Notes: generated from the letters alone by a model not told the origin. Counted from the stretch's first letter, positions 38,139 to 47,057 are shown. The stretch is 64,000 bases of DNA from Cupriavidus gilardii (GCF_013314895.1 NZ_JABTYE010000005.1:244770-308769); one strand, 5' to 3'. Made by a program: numbers and translations.

Positions 38139-39056
38139 ATGTCTGCACACCCCAAGTCCGGCGCCGCGCACGCGCCCTTCCGCACGGTTGCCCTGGTCGG
38201 CAGGTATTCGACCGCCGGCATCGAAGGCCCGCTCGAGGAACTGGCGGCCTGCATCCTGCGCAACGGCCAGGACGTGGTGTTCGAACGCGAGACCGCGCTG
38301 GCCACCGGCCTGACAGACTACCCCGCCCTGTCGGCCGACGAGATCGGACGGCAGGCCGACGTCGCCGTGGTGCTCGGCGGCGACGGCACGCTGCTCGGAC
38401 TCGCCCGCCAGCTGGCCGGCTTTTCGGTGCCGCTGATCGGCGTCAACCACGGCCGCCTCGGTTTCATGACGGACATCCCGCTGGAGGATGTGCAATCGGT
38501 GCTGCCGGCCATGCTCAGCGGCAACTACGAGCCCGAGAACCGCATGCTGCTCGAATCGCGCGTGATCCGCGACGACGGCGTGATCTTCTCCGCCCTGGCC
38601 TTGAACGACGTGGTGGTCAATCGTTCGGGCATCTCCGGCATGGTCGAACTGGCGGTCTCGGTGGACGGCTACTTCATGTACAACCAGCGTTCCGACGGCC
38701 TGATCGTGTCGACCCCGACCGGCTCGACCGCCTATGCGCTGTCGGCCGGCGGACCGATCCTGCATCCGACGCTGTCGGGGCTGGTGCTGGTGCCGATCGC
38801 CCCGCATGCGCTGTCGAACCGGCCGATCGTGCTGCCGCACGACGCCGAGGTGTCGATCGAGGTCGCCACCGCGCGCGATGCCAGCGTCAACTTCGACATG
38901 CAGTCGCTGACCTCGCTGCTGCCGGGCGATCGCATCGTGGTGCGCCGCTCCGCCAGGACCATCAATCTGCTTCACCCGGTCGGCTACAACTACTACGCCA
39001 CGCTGCGCAAGAAGCTGCACTGGCACGAGTATCCGACCGAAGACAACCGGCTTTGA
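38139..39056 (+). CDS. nadK: NAD kinase
   Basis: Phosphorylates NAD to NADP. The 305 residues carry the GGDGT motif ([14 protein letters not shown]), the NHGRLGFM motif, and the second conserved region [23 protein letters not shown]. The start is the ATG at 38139 (MSAHPKSG), directly after a promoter. A longer open frame runs back over the hrcA region but is not homologous. recN follows after 84 bp on the same strand, as in many betaproteobacteria. Confidence 0.96.
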   Translation: MSAHPKSGAAHAPFRTVALVGRYSTAGIEGPLEELAACILRNGQDVVFERETALATGLTDYPALSADEIGRQADVAVVLGGDGTLLGLARQLAGFSVPLIGVNHGRLGFMTDIPLEDVQSVLPAMLSGNYEPENRMLLESRVIRDDGVIFSALALNDVVVNRSGISGMVELAVSVDGYFMYNQRSDGLIVSTPTGSTAYALSAGGPILHPTLSGLVLVPIAPHALSNRPIVLPHDAEVSIEVATARDASVNFDMQSLTSLLPGDRIVVRRSARTINLLHPVGYNYYATLRKKLHWHEYPTEDNRL

Positions 39057-39140
39057 GCGCGAACGCCGCACGACGTCCGCTTCGCCCGCACAGCCGATCC
39101 CGTTCCCTCTCCAAGTCATCGCCGCCTCCCGTCGCCAAAG

Positions 39141-40859
39141 ATGCTGCGCAGCCTGTCCATCCGCGATTTCGTCATCGTCGATACGCTCGACCTCGACTTT
39201 TCCGCCGGCTTCACCGTGTTCACCGGCGAGACCGGCGCCGGCAAGTCGATCCTGATCGATGCGCTCGCGCTGGTGCTCGGCGAGCGCGCCGATGCCGGCG
39301 TGGTGCGCGAGGGCGCGGCGCGCGCCAGCGTCAGCGCCACCTTCTCCACGCACCCCGCGCTGGACGCCTGGCTCAACGAGCAGGCGCTGGCCGAGGATGA
39401 CGGCAACGTGCTGCTGCGCCGGGTCGTCGATGCCAACGGCCGCAGCAAGGCCTTCATCAATGGCAACGCCGCCACGCTGGCGCAGCTGCGCGAAGTCGGC
39501 GACCAGCTGGTCGACATCCACGGCCAGCACGCCCACCAGCTGCTGCTGCGGCCGGACGCGCAGCGTCTGCTGCTCGACGCGCATGCCGGCCTGACCGCGC
39601 AGGCGGCCGCGGTGGCCGAGGCCTGGCGCACCTGGCGCGCCTGCGTGCGTCAGCGCGAGGCGGTCGAACAGCAATCGCGCGAGATGCAGCTCGAACGCGA
39701 GCGGCTCGAATGGCAGGTGGGCGAGCTCGACAAGCTGGCGCCGCAGCCGGGCGAATGGGAAGCGATCCAGGCCGAGCACACGCGCCTGTCGCACGCGGCC
39801 AGCCTGCTCGAGGGCGGCCGGGCTGCGCTCGATGCCCTGTCCGAAGCCGACGGCGCGGTGCTGTCCGCGCTCGGCGCGATCGTGCACCGGCTGCGCCAGC
39901 TGGCCGAGGTCGACCCCGCGCTGGCCGATGTGGTGACGGCGCTGGAAGCGGCCGAGGTGCAGGCCGAGGAAGCGGCCCACTCGCTGACCCGCTACGTCGA
40001 CCGGCTCGAACTCGATCCCGAACGGCTGCAGGTCGTCGAGGAACGGATGCAGGCGCTGCACACCGCCGCGCGCAAGTTCCGCGTGCCGCCCGAACAGTTG
40101 CCCGAGGAACTGCTGGCGCGCCGCCGGCAGCTCGACGACCTGCAGGCCGCGCAGGACCTGAACAAGATCACCGCGCGCGAGGCCGCGGCCCGCGCCGCCT
40201 ATCTGACGATCGCGCGCCATCTGAGCGACAGCCGTCGCGAGGCCGCCGAGCGGCTGTCGGCAGCCGTGACCGAGGCGATGCAGGGCCTGTCGATGGCCGG
40301 CGGCAGCTTCACCGTGGCGCTGCACCCGATCGAGGAAGGCGCCAGCCACGGGCTCGAACAGGTCGAGTTCCTGGTGGCGGGCCACGCCGGGGTCAGCGCG
40401 CGGCCGCTGGCCAAGGTGGCCTCTGGCGGCGAACTGGCGCGCATCAGCCTGGCGATCTCGGTGATCACCAGCGAGGCCGCGCCGACGCCGACGCTGATCT
40501 TCGACGAAGTCGATACCGGCATCGGCGGCGCAGTCGCGGAGGTGGTCGGCCGCCGGCTGCAGGAGCTCGGCCGCGCCCGCCAGGTACTGTGCGTGACCCA
40601 CCTGCCCCAGGTCGCGGCGCAAGCCGGCACGCATCTGCTGGTCAGCAAGGAGACCGTCGGCGACGGCGGCGAGGCCGTGACGCGCTCGCAGATCCGCGTG
40701 CTCGACGCCGCCGGCCGCGTGGTCGAGACCGCGCGCATGCTGGGCGGTGCCACGGTCACCGCCACCACGCTGCAACACGCCGAGGAGATGCTGGCGCAGG
40801 GCGCGCGCGGCGCCCCGGCCGCGAAGGAAGGCCGGCGGGCACGCCGAACCGCGAGCTGA
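39141..40859 (+). CDS. recN: RecN, SMC-like DNA repair ATPase
   Basis: Double-strand-break repair protein that tethers DNA. The 572 residues have N-terminal Walker A (FTGETGAGKSILIDALALVLG), two coiled-coil arms (KALRQREAVEQQSREMQLERE-like region and the Ala/Glu-rich middle), and C-terminal signature and Walker B (KVASGGELARISLAIS, then PTLIFDEVDTGIGG). The start is the ATG at 39141 (MLRSLSIRDFVIV). No LexA box was found upstream, so it is probably read from the nadK promoter. Confidence 0.95.
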   Translation: MLRSLSIRDFVIVDTLDLDFSAGFTVFTGETGAGKSILIDALALVLGERADAGVVREGAARASVSATFSTHPALDAWLNEQALAEDDGNVLLRRVVDANGRSKAFINGNAATLAQLREVGDQLVDIHGQHAHQLLLRPDAQRLLLDAHAGLTAQAAAVAEAWRTWRACVRQREAVEQQSREMQLERERLEWQVGELDKLAPQPGEWEAIQAEHTRLSHAASLLEGGRAALDALSEADGAVLSALGAIVHRLRQLAEVDPALADVVTALEAAEVQAEEAAHSLTRYVDRLELDPERLQVVEERMQALHTAARKFRVPPEQLPEELLARRRQLDDLQAAQDLNKITAREAAARAAYLTIARHLSDSRREAAERLSAAVTEAMQGLSMAGGSFTVALHPIEEGASHGLEQVEFLVAGHAGVSARPLAKVASGGELARISLAISVITSEAAPTPTLIFDEVDTGIGGAVAEVVGRRLQELGRARQVLCVTHLPQVAAQAGTHLLVSKETVGDGGEAVTRSQIRVLDAAGRVVETARMLGGATVTATTLQHAEEMLAQGARGAPAAKEGRRARRTAS

Positions 40860-40869
40860 ACGTGCCGAC

Positions 40870-40914
40870 GTATCCGACGTATCCGACGTATCCGACGTAT
40901 CCGACGTATCCGAC
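40870..40914. repeat. 9-bp tandem repeat downstream of recN
   Basis: Five perfect head-to-tail copies of GTATCCGAC begin 10 bp after the recN stop. Degenerate units flank them (CGTGCCGAC before; GCCTGCGGC and GCCTCCGAC after). The array lies between recN and the lipoprotein gene at 40993. Confidence 0.93.
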
Positions 40915-40992
40915 GCCTGCGGCGCCTCCGACGTCCCGTCGCCCCCGAAACGCATCGAACCGCACCGAACCGCACCGATCACAGGAAATTCC

Positions 40993-41472
40993 ATGTTCTT
41001 CGCCAAGCCGCCCTCGACTCCCGATGACCCATCCAGTACGCGCTGTGAGGCCATCCAGGCCCGCCGCACAGTCAGCCGCACCACGCGCCGGCTGACGCTC
41101 GCGGTGGCGCTGTGCGGCCTGGCGCTGGCGGCCGCGTGCAGTTCGAAGCCGGCCATGCCGCCGCCGGGCAGCATCACCGACGATCGCGCGGTCGGCGACA
41201 TCCTGGTCCGCTTCACGCCGCCGGCCGTCGATACCTCGCTGCAGGCCGGCGAACTGCTGGCCCAGGCCAAGGGGCCGATCCGCTTCGTGGTCAAGCGCCC
41301 GATGTCCGGCGGCACCTGGCTGGTCACCGCGATCTCGCCGTCGCCGGACGCCACCATCGAGCAGGCGGTCTCCACGCTGCGGGGCCTGCCGCGCATCGAG
41401 GCGGCCGAGGCGGACCGCCGCCTGACGCCGAGCCGCCCGAAGCCGACCGGGCGCGACATGCCGGCCGACTGA
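40993..41472 (+). CDS. Lipoprotein resembling a free-standing subtilase propeptide
   Basis: A 159-residue protein with an unusually long N-region, a hydrophobic signal and the lipobox LAAACSS near residue 53. The mature part aligns by eye with the propeptide of the subtilase in the next gene. GDILVRF matches GNIIVRW, VVKRPMSGG matches TVKRQMGGN, and IEQAVSTLRGLPRIEAAEADRRLTP matches PEAVAAQLRQDPRVADAVPDRWLRP. No catalytic domain follows. The start is the ATG at 40993 with CAGGAAATTCC upstream. By inference it is an envelope-anchored inhibitor or folding helper of the protease. An ancestral duplication of the propeptide is the simplest origin. Confidence 0.75.
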   Translation: MFFAKPPSTPDDPSSTRCEAIQARRTVSRTTRRLTLAVALCGLALAAACSSKPAMPPPGSITDDRAVGDILVRFTPPAVDTSLQAGELLAQAKGPIRFVVKRPMSGGTWLVTAISPSPDATIEQAVSTLRGLPRIEAAEADRRLTPSRPKPTGRDMPAD

Positions 41473-41483
41473 AGACCACGCGA

Positions 41484-41523
41484 CGGCGGCCGTTAACCGA
41501 TCGAGGACGGGAAACGGCCGCCG
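41484..41523. other. Perfect 11-bp inverted repeat between lipoprotein and protease genes
   Basis: CGGCGGCCGTT (41484-41494) and AACGGCCGCCG (41513-41523) are separated by 18 nt. No T-run follows, so this is more likely an mRNA-stabilising hairpin or a protein-binding site than an intrinsic terminator. Confidence 0.65.
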
Positions 41524-41562
41524 ACGTCACCCCGATAGCGTGCGCTGTCGGACGACGGCTGA

Positions 41563-41591
41563 TTGCCTGTCCGCCTTACCCTGACTATCGT
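41563..41591 (+). promoter_or_regulatory. Candidate promoter of the subtilase gene
   Basis: TTGCCT (41563-41568), a 17-bp spacer and TATCGT (41586-41591) lie 65 bp before the protease ATG. The -10 is weak. Confidence 0.35.
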
Positions 41592-41656
41592 CGTTGAGTC
41601 ACATGCCTGCGAGCGCCGGCCACCGCATACCGGCTTCGCCCCTCCCGGAGGTGTTC

Positions 41657-43336
41657 ATGCCGCGTTCGATTCCGCCCGTCGCCCTGCGTCTGGTCCTGGC
41701 CGCCGCCGTGTCGGCGGGCGCCATCCTGCCCCCCTCGGTCGCGCTGGCCGCGCCGGACACCAATGCCGGCGCCCGCGCGGCGCCGGTCTACAGCGGCAAC
41801 ATCATCGTGCGCTGGAAGGACGCCCCTGCCGGTACCGCGCTGATGCCGGCCGAGGCCGCCGCCGAACAGGTACGCAAGCTCGCCGAGCAGACCGGCATTG
41901 GACTGACCGTCAAGCGGCAGATGGGCGGCAACCTGGCGCTGCTCGGCTTGCCGGCCGGCAAGGGAGCCGACCCCGAAGCCGTGGCCGCCCAGCTGCGCCA
42001 GGATCCGCGCGTGGCGGACGCGGTGCCGGACCGCTGGCTGCGGCCGCATGACACGGTGCCGAACGATCCCGAATTCGCGATCAACCAGCCCTATCTGGGC
42101 TCGCCCTCCGTGATCCCGGGCGCGGCCAATCTCCCCGCCGCCTGGGATCGCTCCCGCGGCAACGAAGGGCTGGTGATCGCCGTGGTCGATACCGGCGTGC
42201 TGCGGCATCCGGATCTGGCCTCGCGGCTGGTGGCAGGTTATGACTTCATCGCGGATCCGCAGTATTCGCAGGATGGCGACGGCCGCGACGGCGACCCGAC
42301 CGATGCCGGCGACTACGTGCCGCAGGGCTTCGCGTGTCCGGGCATGCCGGCCGCCCAGAACCTGCGGCCCAGCACCTGGCACGGCACACGGGTCGCCAGC
42401 GTGCTCGGTGCGGTCACCAACAACGGCCAGGACGTCGCCGGCGTGGACTGGAGCGCCCGCATCCAGCCGCTGCGCGTCTCCGGCCGCTGCGGGGCGCTGC
42501 TGTCCGATACCGTCGACGCGATGCGCTGGGCCGGCGGCCTGCCGGTGCCCAATGTGCCCAACAACCCCACGCCGGCGCGCGTGGTCAATATCAGCCTCGG
42601 TGCGGGCTCCTGCAGCACCTTCGAACAGCAGGCGGTCGATGAACTGGCCGCGCGCGGCGTCGTCGTGGTGGCGGCCGCAGGCAACCGAGCCGGCGCCGTC
42701 GAAGCACCGGCCGACTGCCGCGGCGTCATCGCGGTGACCGCCCATGTCAACGACGGCGAGAACGCCAGCTATGCCAACGTCGGCCCGCAGATCGCGATCA
42801 GCGCGCCCGGCGGCGGCTGCGGCAACAGCAAGATTTCCAACGGGACCTGCCTGGCGCCGCCGTCGACGATCCGCACGCTGACCAACGATGGCGAAACGAC
42901 GGCGCGCAATTACACGCTGGTGAACTCGCAAGGCACCAGCTTCGCCGCGCCGATGGTGTCGGGCGTGGCCTCGCTGATGCTGGCGGTCAACGGCAATCTG
43001 TCGACGGCGCAAGTGACCGAGCTGCTCAAGAGCAGCGCGCGTCCGCATCCGGCCAATACCTATTGCACGACCGGCAGCAATACCAACACGTGCGGCGCCG
43101 GTCTGCTGGACGCCGATCGCGCGCTGCTCGCGGCCGCGGGCGCGCCCCTTCCACCGGCTCCCGCACCGGCACCGGGCACCGGCGGCGGCGGCGGCGGCAA
43201 TGGTGGCAGCAACGGCGGTGGTGGCGACGACGGCGGCGGCGGCGCGGTCTCGTTGTGGGGCGGCGCGGCGCTGGCGCTGGCCGGCCTGTTCGGCCTGCTG
43301 CTGCCCGCGGGCCGTCGCCGTCAGGCGCAACGTTGA
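41657..43336 (+). CDS. Subtilase (S8 serine protease) with GlyGly-CTERM sorting tail
   Basis: Secreted protease of 559 residues. A signal peptide ends at ALA near residue 34. An inhibitor-like propeptide follows (about 48-135), then the catalytic domain with D178 (VVDTGV), H242 (TWHGTRVASV) and S428 (QGTSFAAPMVSG), plus the oxyanion Asn in AAAGNRAG. The many cysteines suggest disulfides. After residue 505 comes a Gly/Asn/Asp-rich linker, a hydrophobic helix (SLWGGAALALAGLFGLLLPAG) and the basic end RRRQAQR, a GlyGly-CTERM signal. Rhombosortase should cut there; its gene lies 16 bp away, convergent. The start is the ATG at 41657 with CCGGAGGTGTTC upstream. Confidence 0.93.
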   Translation: MPRSIPPVALRLVLAAAVSAGAILPPSVALAAPDTNAGARAAPVYSGNIIVRWKDAPAGTALMPAEAAAEQVRKLAEQTGIGLTVKRQMGGNLALLGLPAGKGADPEAVAAQLRQDPRVADAVPDRWLRPHDTVPNDPEFAINQPYLGSPSVIPGAANLPAAWDRSRGNEGLVIAVVDTGVLRHPDLASRLVAGYDFIADPQYSQDGDGRDGDPTDAGDYVPQGFACPGMPAAQNLRPSTWHGTRVASVLGAVTNNGQDVAGVDWSARIQPLRVSGRCGALLSDTVDAMRWAGGLPVPNVPNNPTPARVVNISLGAGSCSTFEQQAVDELAARGVVVVAAAGNRAGAVEAPADCRGVIAVTAHVNDGENASYANVGPQIAISAPGGGCGNSKISNGTCLAPPSTIRTLTNDGETTARNYTLVNSQGTSFAAPMVSGVASLMLAVNGNLSTAQVTELLKSSARPHPANTYCTTGSNTNTCGAGLLDADRALLAAAGAPLPPAPAPAPGTGGGGGGNGGSNGGGGDDGGGGAVSLWGGAALALAGLFGLLLPAGRRRQAQR

Positions 43337-43352
43337 AGCCAGGGCCGGCGCG

Positions 43353-44009
43353 CTAGCCCTGCGCGGCGCGCCGCTGCCCCCACCACTGCTGGACGAGCCA
43401 CCAGCCGAAGCCGGCGATCGCGCCGGCCGCATGGGCGGCGCGCACCACGCCAAAGCCCCAGGCCGCATCGAAGCGCACTGGCGCCAGCCACGACTGTTCC
43501 AGCCACAGCTTGATCAGCACCCCGGCGGCCAGTACGACCCCGATTGCGCGGGACCAGCGGTCGGCGGCCAGCAGACGCAAGGCGCCCCAGAGCGCCAGCC
43601 CATGCAGCGCGCCCGACAGCCCGCCATACCAGCGCACCGCTGGCTGCCACAGCAGCGCGATCTGCACCGCCACCCCACAGACCAGCAAGGCCAGCAGCAT
43701 CTGCCGCGCGCCGGCGGCGCGGCCGGCCAGCAACAGCAAACCCGAGGCCGCCAGCAGATTGCCGAGCCAGTGGCGTCCATCGAGATGGACCCACATCGCG
43801 GTCAGCAGCCGCCACCATTGGCGGTCGCCGCCGGGCAGCATCACCGCATCGCGAAGATACAGGCCGTGCGCATGGAGCCATGGCACGAACGTGAAGGCGG
43901 CCGACAGCGCGCCGATCGCAGCGATCGCGCCCAGGGCCGGCAGCACGCGCGGCCAGGCGGAAGACGGCGACGCGGCCGGCGCGGCGCCGCCGTCGTGCTC
44001 GGCGCGCAC
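43353..44009 (-). CDS. rrtA: Rhombosortase, rhomboid-family intramembrane protease
   Basis: Rhomboid-type serine protease that processes GlyGly-CTERM proteins at the membrane. The 218 residues form about six helices. The rhomboid features are present: HLDGRHWLGNLLAASG in helix 2, the nucleophile S132 in YGGLSGALHG, and the His of the dyad H193 in AAHAAGAIAG. The start is GTG at 44009, six bases after the glnE stop, so it is read through from glnE. The likely substrate is the convergent subtilase gene. Confidence 0.9.
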   Translation of the reverse strand: MRAEHDGGAAPAASPSSAWPRVLPALGAIAAIGALSAAFTFVPWLHAHGLYLRDAVMLPGGDRQWWRLLTAMWVHLDGRHWLGNLLAASGLLLLAGRAAGARQMLLALLVCGVAVQIALLWQPAVRWYGGLSGALHGLALWGALRLLAADRWSRAIGVVLAAGVLIKLWLEQSWLAPVRFDAAWGFGVVRAAHAAGAIAGFGWWLVQQWWGQRRAAQG

Positions 44010-44015
44010 CGCCGC

Positions 44016-46943
44016 TCAATCCTCGCCGAACACGGCCTGCCATAGCGCGCGGACATCGCGCGCCTGCGCCTCGATGGTCTGCGGCGGCACGCGCGCCTGA
44101 TCCTGGCCGTCGAGCCGCAGCTTGTGCTGGCGCGCACGGAAGGTCCGGTAGGCGTCGCCGACCGCCTCGGCCAGCGTGGCGTCGATCAGTCCGAGCTGCC
44201 CGGCCATCCGCAGCAGCGCGATATTGCCGGCGTTGCGCGTCAGCTCGGGATGGGCGCGGCTGTGCAGCAGCACCAGGTACTGCACGGTGAACTCGATGTC
44301 GACCATGCCGCCGCGGTCGTGCTTCAGGTCGAAGCGGTCGCTGCGGTTCGGATGGCCTTCGGTCACCTTGTGCCGCATTGCCACGATCTCCTGACGCAGC
44401 GTCTCGGCCTCGCGCGGCTGGCACAGGACCTCCTCGCGCAGCCGCTCGAAGCGCGCACCGAGCTCGCGATCGCCGGCGCAGAAGCGCGCGCGCGTCAGCG
44501 CCTGGTGCTCCCAGACCCAGGCGGTGTTCTCGCCCTGGCGCAGCTGATAGCGGCGGAACGACTCGAAGCTGGTGACCAGCAGACCGGCCGCGCCATTCGG
44601 CCGCAGACGCGTGTCGACGTCGAACAGCATGCCCGCCGCGGTATGGCTGGTCAGCCAGGTGATCAGGCGGCGGGCATAGGCGGCGTAGATCTCGGCGGCG
44701 CCGTCGTCATCGTCGTCGTGCAGGAAGATGATGTCGAGGTCCGACGCGTAGCCGAGCTCCTTGCCGCCCAGCCGGCCATAGGCGATCACCGCGAAGCGCG
44801 GCGTCTCGCGATGGCGCATCGGCAGCTGCTGCCAGACCGCGGTCAGCGTGACGTCGAGCATCGCATCGGCCAGATCGGACAGGCGGTCGGCGATCTGCTC
44901 GACGGTCAGTCTGCCGTGCAGGTCCTGCAGCAGCACGCGGAAGGTCTCGGCATGGTGCTCGCGGCGCAGGATGTCCATCTGCGCCTCGACCTGGCCGTGG
45001 GCGGCCAGCAGGCGCTCGCCGAGCCGGGCGCGGAAGGCCTCCCAGTCGGGCACGCTGGCCAGCGCCTCGGCGTCGAGCAGTTCGTCGAGCAGTTGCGGAT
45101 GCCGCGTCAGATAGGTGGCGGCCCATCGCGACGCGTGCAGCGTATGGGCGACGCGCTCCATCGCCTGCGGGTACTCGGACAGCAGCGACAGATACGAGGC
45201 ACGGCGGCTGATCGCATCGAAGAAATCGAGAAAGCGCGCGATGGTGGCGTCGGCATCGTCCTGCCGTCCCGCCAGATCCAGCGCGCGGTTGACCAGCAGG
45301 TCGAAACGCGCGCGGCTCTGCTCGGACAGCGCGCGGTAGCGCGGCGACGCGGCCGTGGCGCGCAGCCGTTCGAGCAGCCCCCCGCAGTCGCTGTAGCCGG
45401 CCTGCGCCAGGCGCGCGCACGGCGCCTCCTCGTCCTCGCCATGCGCCAGCGCCGGCCACAGCGTCTCGGCGGGCGGCTGGCCCTGTTCCGGGTCCGAGAA
45501 GGTGACCTCGAACTGCTGCGCCACCGGCTCCTGCAGTTCCGCCAAGCGGGCCAGCAGCGCGGGCCAGTCCGCGCAGCCCATCATGCGCGCGACCGCCAGC
45601 TGTTCTTCCTCGCTGGTCGGCAGATGATGGGTCTGCGCGTCGTCGCGATACTGCAGCCGGTGTTCCAGCTGGCGCAGGAAGCGATAGGCATCGGACAGCT
45701 GCAGCGCCTGCCCCGCCGGCAGCAGCCCGCGCTCGACGGCGATCGCCAGCACCTCCAGCGTCGGCCGCGCGCGCAGCGCCAGATCCTGCCCGCCGCGGAT
45801 CAGCTGGAACACCTGCGCCATGAATTCGATCTCGCGGATGCCGCCCCGGCCCAGCTTGATGTCGGCCGAGCGCTGGTTGACGCTATGTCCGGCCAGACCG
45901 CCGCTGCGCTTGGCGGCCTCGGCGCGGATCTGCGCATGCAGCGAGCGGATCGCGGCGATCACGCCGTAGTCGAGATAGCGGCGGAACACGAAGGGCGTGG
46001 TCAGCCGCGCCAGCTGGTCGGCGGTGCGCTGCGCGTGCGGCGTCGCCATCGACGACACCACGCGGCCCTTGATCCAGGCGTAGCGCTCCCATTCGCGCCC
46101 CTGCACCACCAGGTATTCCTCCAGCATGCCGAGGCTGCAGGCCAGCGGCCCGGCGTCGCCATTGGGCCGCAGCCGCATGTCGACGCGGAACACATAGCCG
46201 TCGGCGGTAGTCTCGGCCAGCACGCTGATCAGGCGCCGGCCCAGCCGCGCGAAATATTCGTGGTTCGACAGGCTGCGCTGGCCGCCCGCGGTGTCGCCGT
46301 CCTCGTCGTAGAGAAAGATCAGATCGATATCCGACGACACGTTCAGCTCGCGGCCGCCGAGCTTGCCCATGCCGACGACGATCAACTCCTGCACCTCGCC
46401 GCTGTGCTCGCCGACCGGCCGGCCGAAGATCGGCGCCATGTCCTCGGTCAGCGTGGCCAGCGCATGCTGGATCGCCAGCTCGGCCAGGTCGGTCATCGCG
46501 CCGGTGACCTCGGCCAGCGTGGCGAGGCCGCGCAGATCGCGCTCGATGATGATGCACATCACCTCGGCGCGCAGCCGGCGCAGGGCCTGGCCGATCGCCT
46601 GCTCGGCATCGGCGGCGGGCTGCCGCAGCGCCGCCAGCCGCGACTCCATCCAGACGCGCGTCAGCGGCTCGGGGCTGGCCTGAGCGACCAGCGCCGCCAA
46701 CTCGGGCCGGGCCTGCATCACGCGCCGCACGTAATGCGAGGCGGCCGCCGAGTACAATGCGTGTCCCTCGCAATCGGCGGGGTCGAGAGCGGCCGCGGCG
46801 GTCACCGCAAAGGCGCCGCTGGCCATGCTGCCGAGGCCGGCGGCCGCGGCATCGACGGCCACCGCACCACCGTGGGCATGGGCGGCACCGGCAGCATGCC
46901 GGCCGGCGCCTGCCTGGGAACTCGCGATATCTGGGGAAGTCAT
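44016..46943 (-). CDS. glnE: Bifunctional glutamine synthetase adenylyltransferase/deadenylase
   Basis: Adds and removes AMP on glutamine synthetase under control of PII. The 975-residue protein has two nucleotidyltransferase domains. The N-terminal one is deadenylylating, with GGRELNVSSDIDLIFLYDED. The C-terminal one is adenylylating, with GGKELGYASDLDIIFLHDDD. The ATG at 46943 (MTSPDIASS) is chosen, with AGGA close to the codon. An Ala-rich N-terminal stretch of about 50 residues is not conserved, so the true start could be a later codon or GTG 47000. rrtA follows immediately. Confidence 0.94.
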   Translation of the reverse strand: MTSPDIASSQAGAGRHAAGAAHAHGGAVAVDAAAAGLGSMASGAFAVTAAAALDPADCEGHALYSAAASHYVRRVMQARPELAALVAQASPEPLTRVWMESRLAALRQPAADAEQAIGQALRRLRAEVMCIIIERDLRGLATLAEVTGAMTDLAELAIQHALATLTEDMAPIFGRPVGEHSGEVQELIVVGMGKLGGRELNVSSDIDLIFLYDEDGDTAGGQRSLSNHEYFARLGRRLISVLAETTADGYVFRVDMRLRPNGDAGPLACSLGMLEEYLVVQGREWERYAWIKGRVVSSMATPHAQRTADQLARLTTPFVFRRYLDYGVIAAIRSLHAQIRAEAAKRSGGLAGHSVNQRSADIKLGRGGIREIEFMAQVFQLIRGGQDLALRARPTLEVLAIAVERGLLPAGQALQLSDAYRFLRQLEHRLQYRDDAQTHHLPTSEEEQLAVARMMGCADWPALLARLAELQEPVAQQFEVTFSDPEQGQPPAETLWPALAHGEDEEAPCARLAQAGYSDCGGLLERLRATAASPRYRALSEQSRARFDLLVNRALDLAGRQDDADATIARFLDFFDAISRRASYLSLLSEYPQAMERVAHTLHASRWAATYLTRHPQLLDELLDAEALASVPDWEAFRARLGERLLAAHGQVEAQMDILRREHHAETFRVLLQDLHGRLTVEQIADRLSDLADAMLDVTLTAVWQQLPMRHRETPRFAVIAYGRLGGKELGYASDLDIIFLHDDDDDGAAEIYAAYARRLITWLTSHTAAGMLFDVDTRLRPNGAAGLLVTSFESFRRYQLRQGENTAWVWEHQALTRARFCAGDRELGARFERLREEVLCQPREAETLRQEIVAMRHKVTEGHPNRSDRFDLKHDRGGMVDIEFTVQYLVLLHSRAHPELTRNAGNIALLRMAGQLGLIDATLAEAVGDAYRTFRARQHKLRLDGQDQARVPPQTIEAQARDVRALWQAVFGED

Positions 46944-47028
46944 TCCTGTCACTTGGATGGATCGCGGCAGAGGAACGCCGCGCGAGGAACCATGCGCCAC
47001 CGGTAACGCCGCCCGGGCTGGCTTCGAA

Positions 47029-47057
47029 TTGGAGAGCGGCTAGTATTGTCGGATAAT
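47029..47057 (+). promoter_or_regulatory. yhdP promoter, predicted leaderless start
   Basis: TTGGAG (47029-47034), a 17-bp spacer and GATAAT (47052-47057) place the start point about seven bases on, at the ATG of yhdP (47064). No Shine-Dalgarno sequence is present between them. Confidence 0.55.

Noticed and set aside
40870..40914. Short repeats considered as a CRISPR array
   Set aside because: Nine-base units are directly adjacent with no spacers and no cas genes are present.
38049..41459. Very long open frame (over 1100 codons) antisense to nadK and recN
   Set aside because: It mirrors two well-supported genes, has Arg/Gly/Ala/His-rich composition without domain motifs, and is explained by GC-rich third-position bias.
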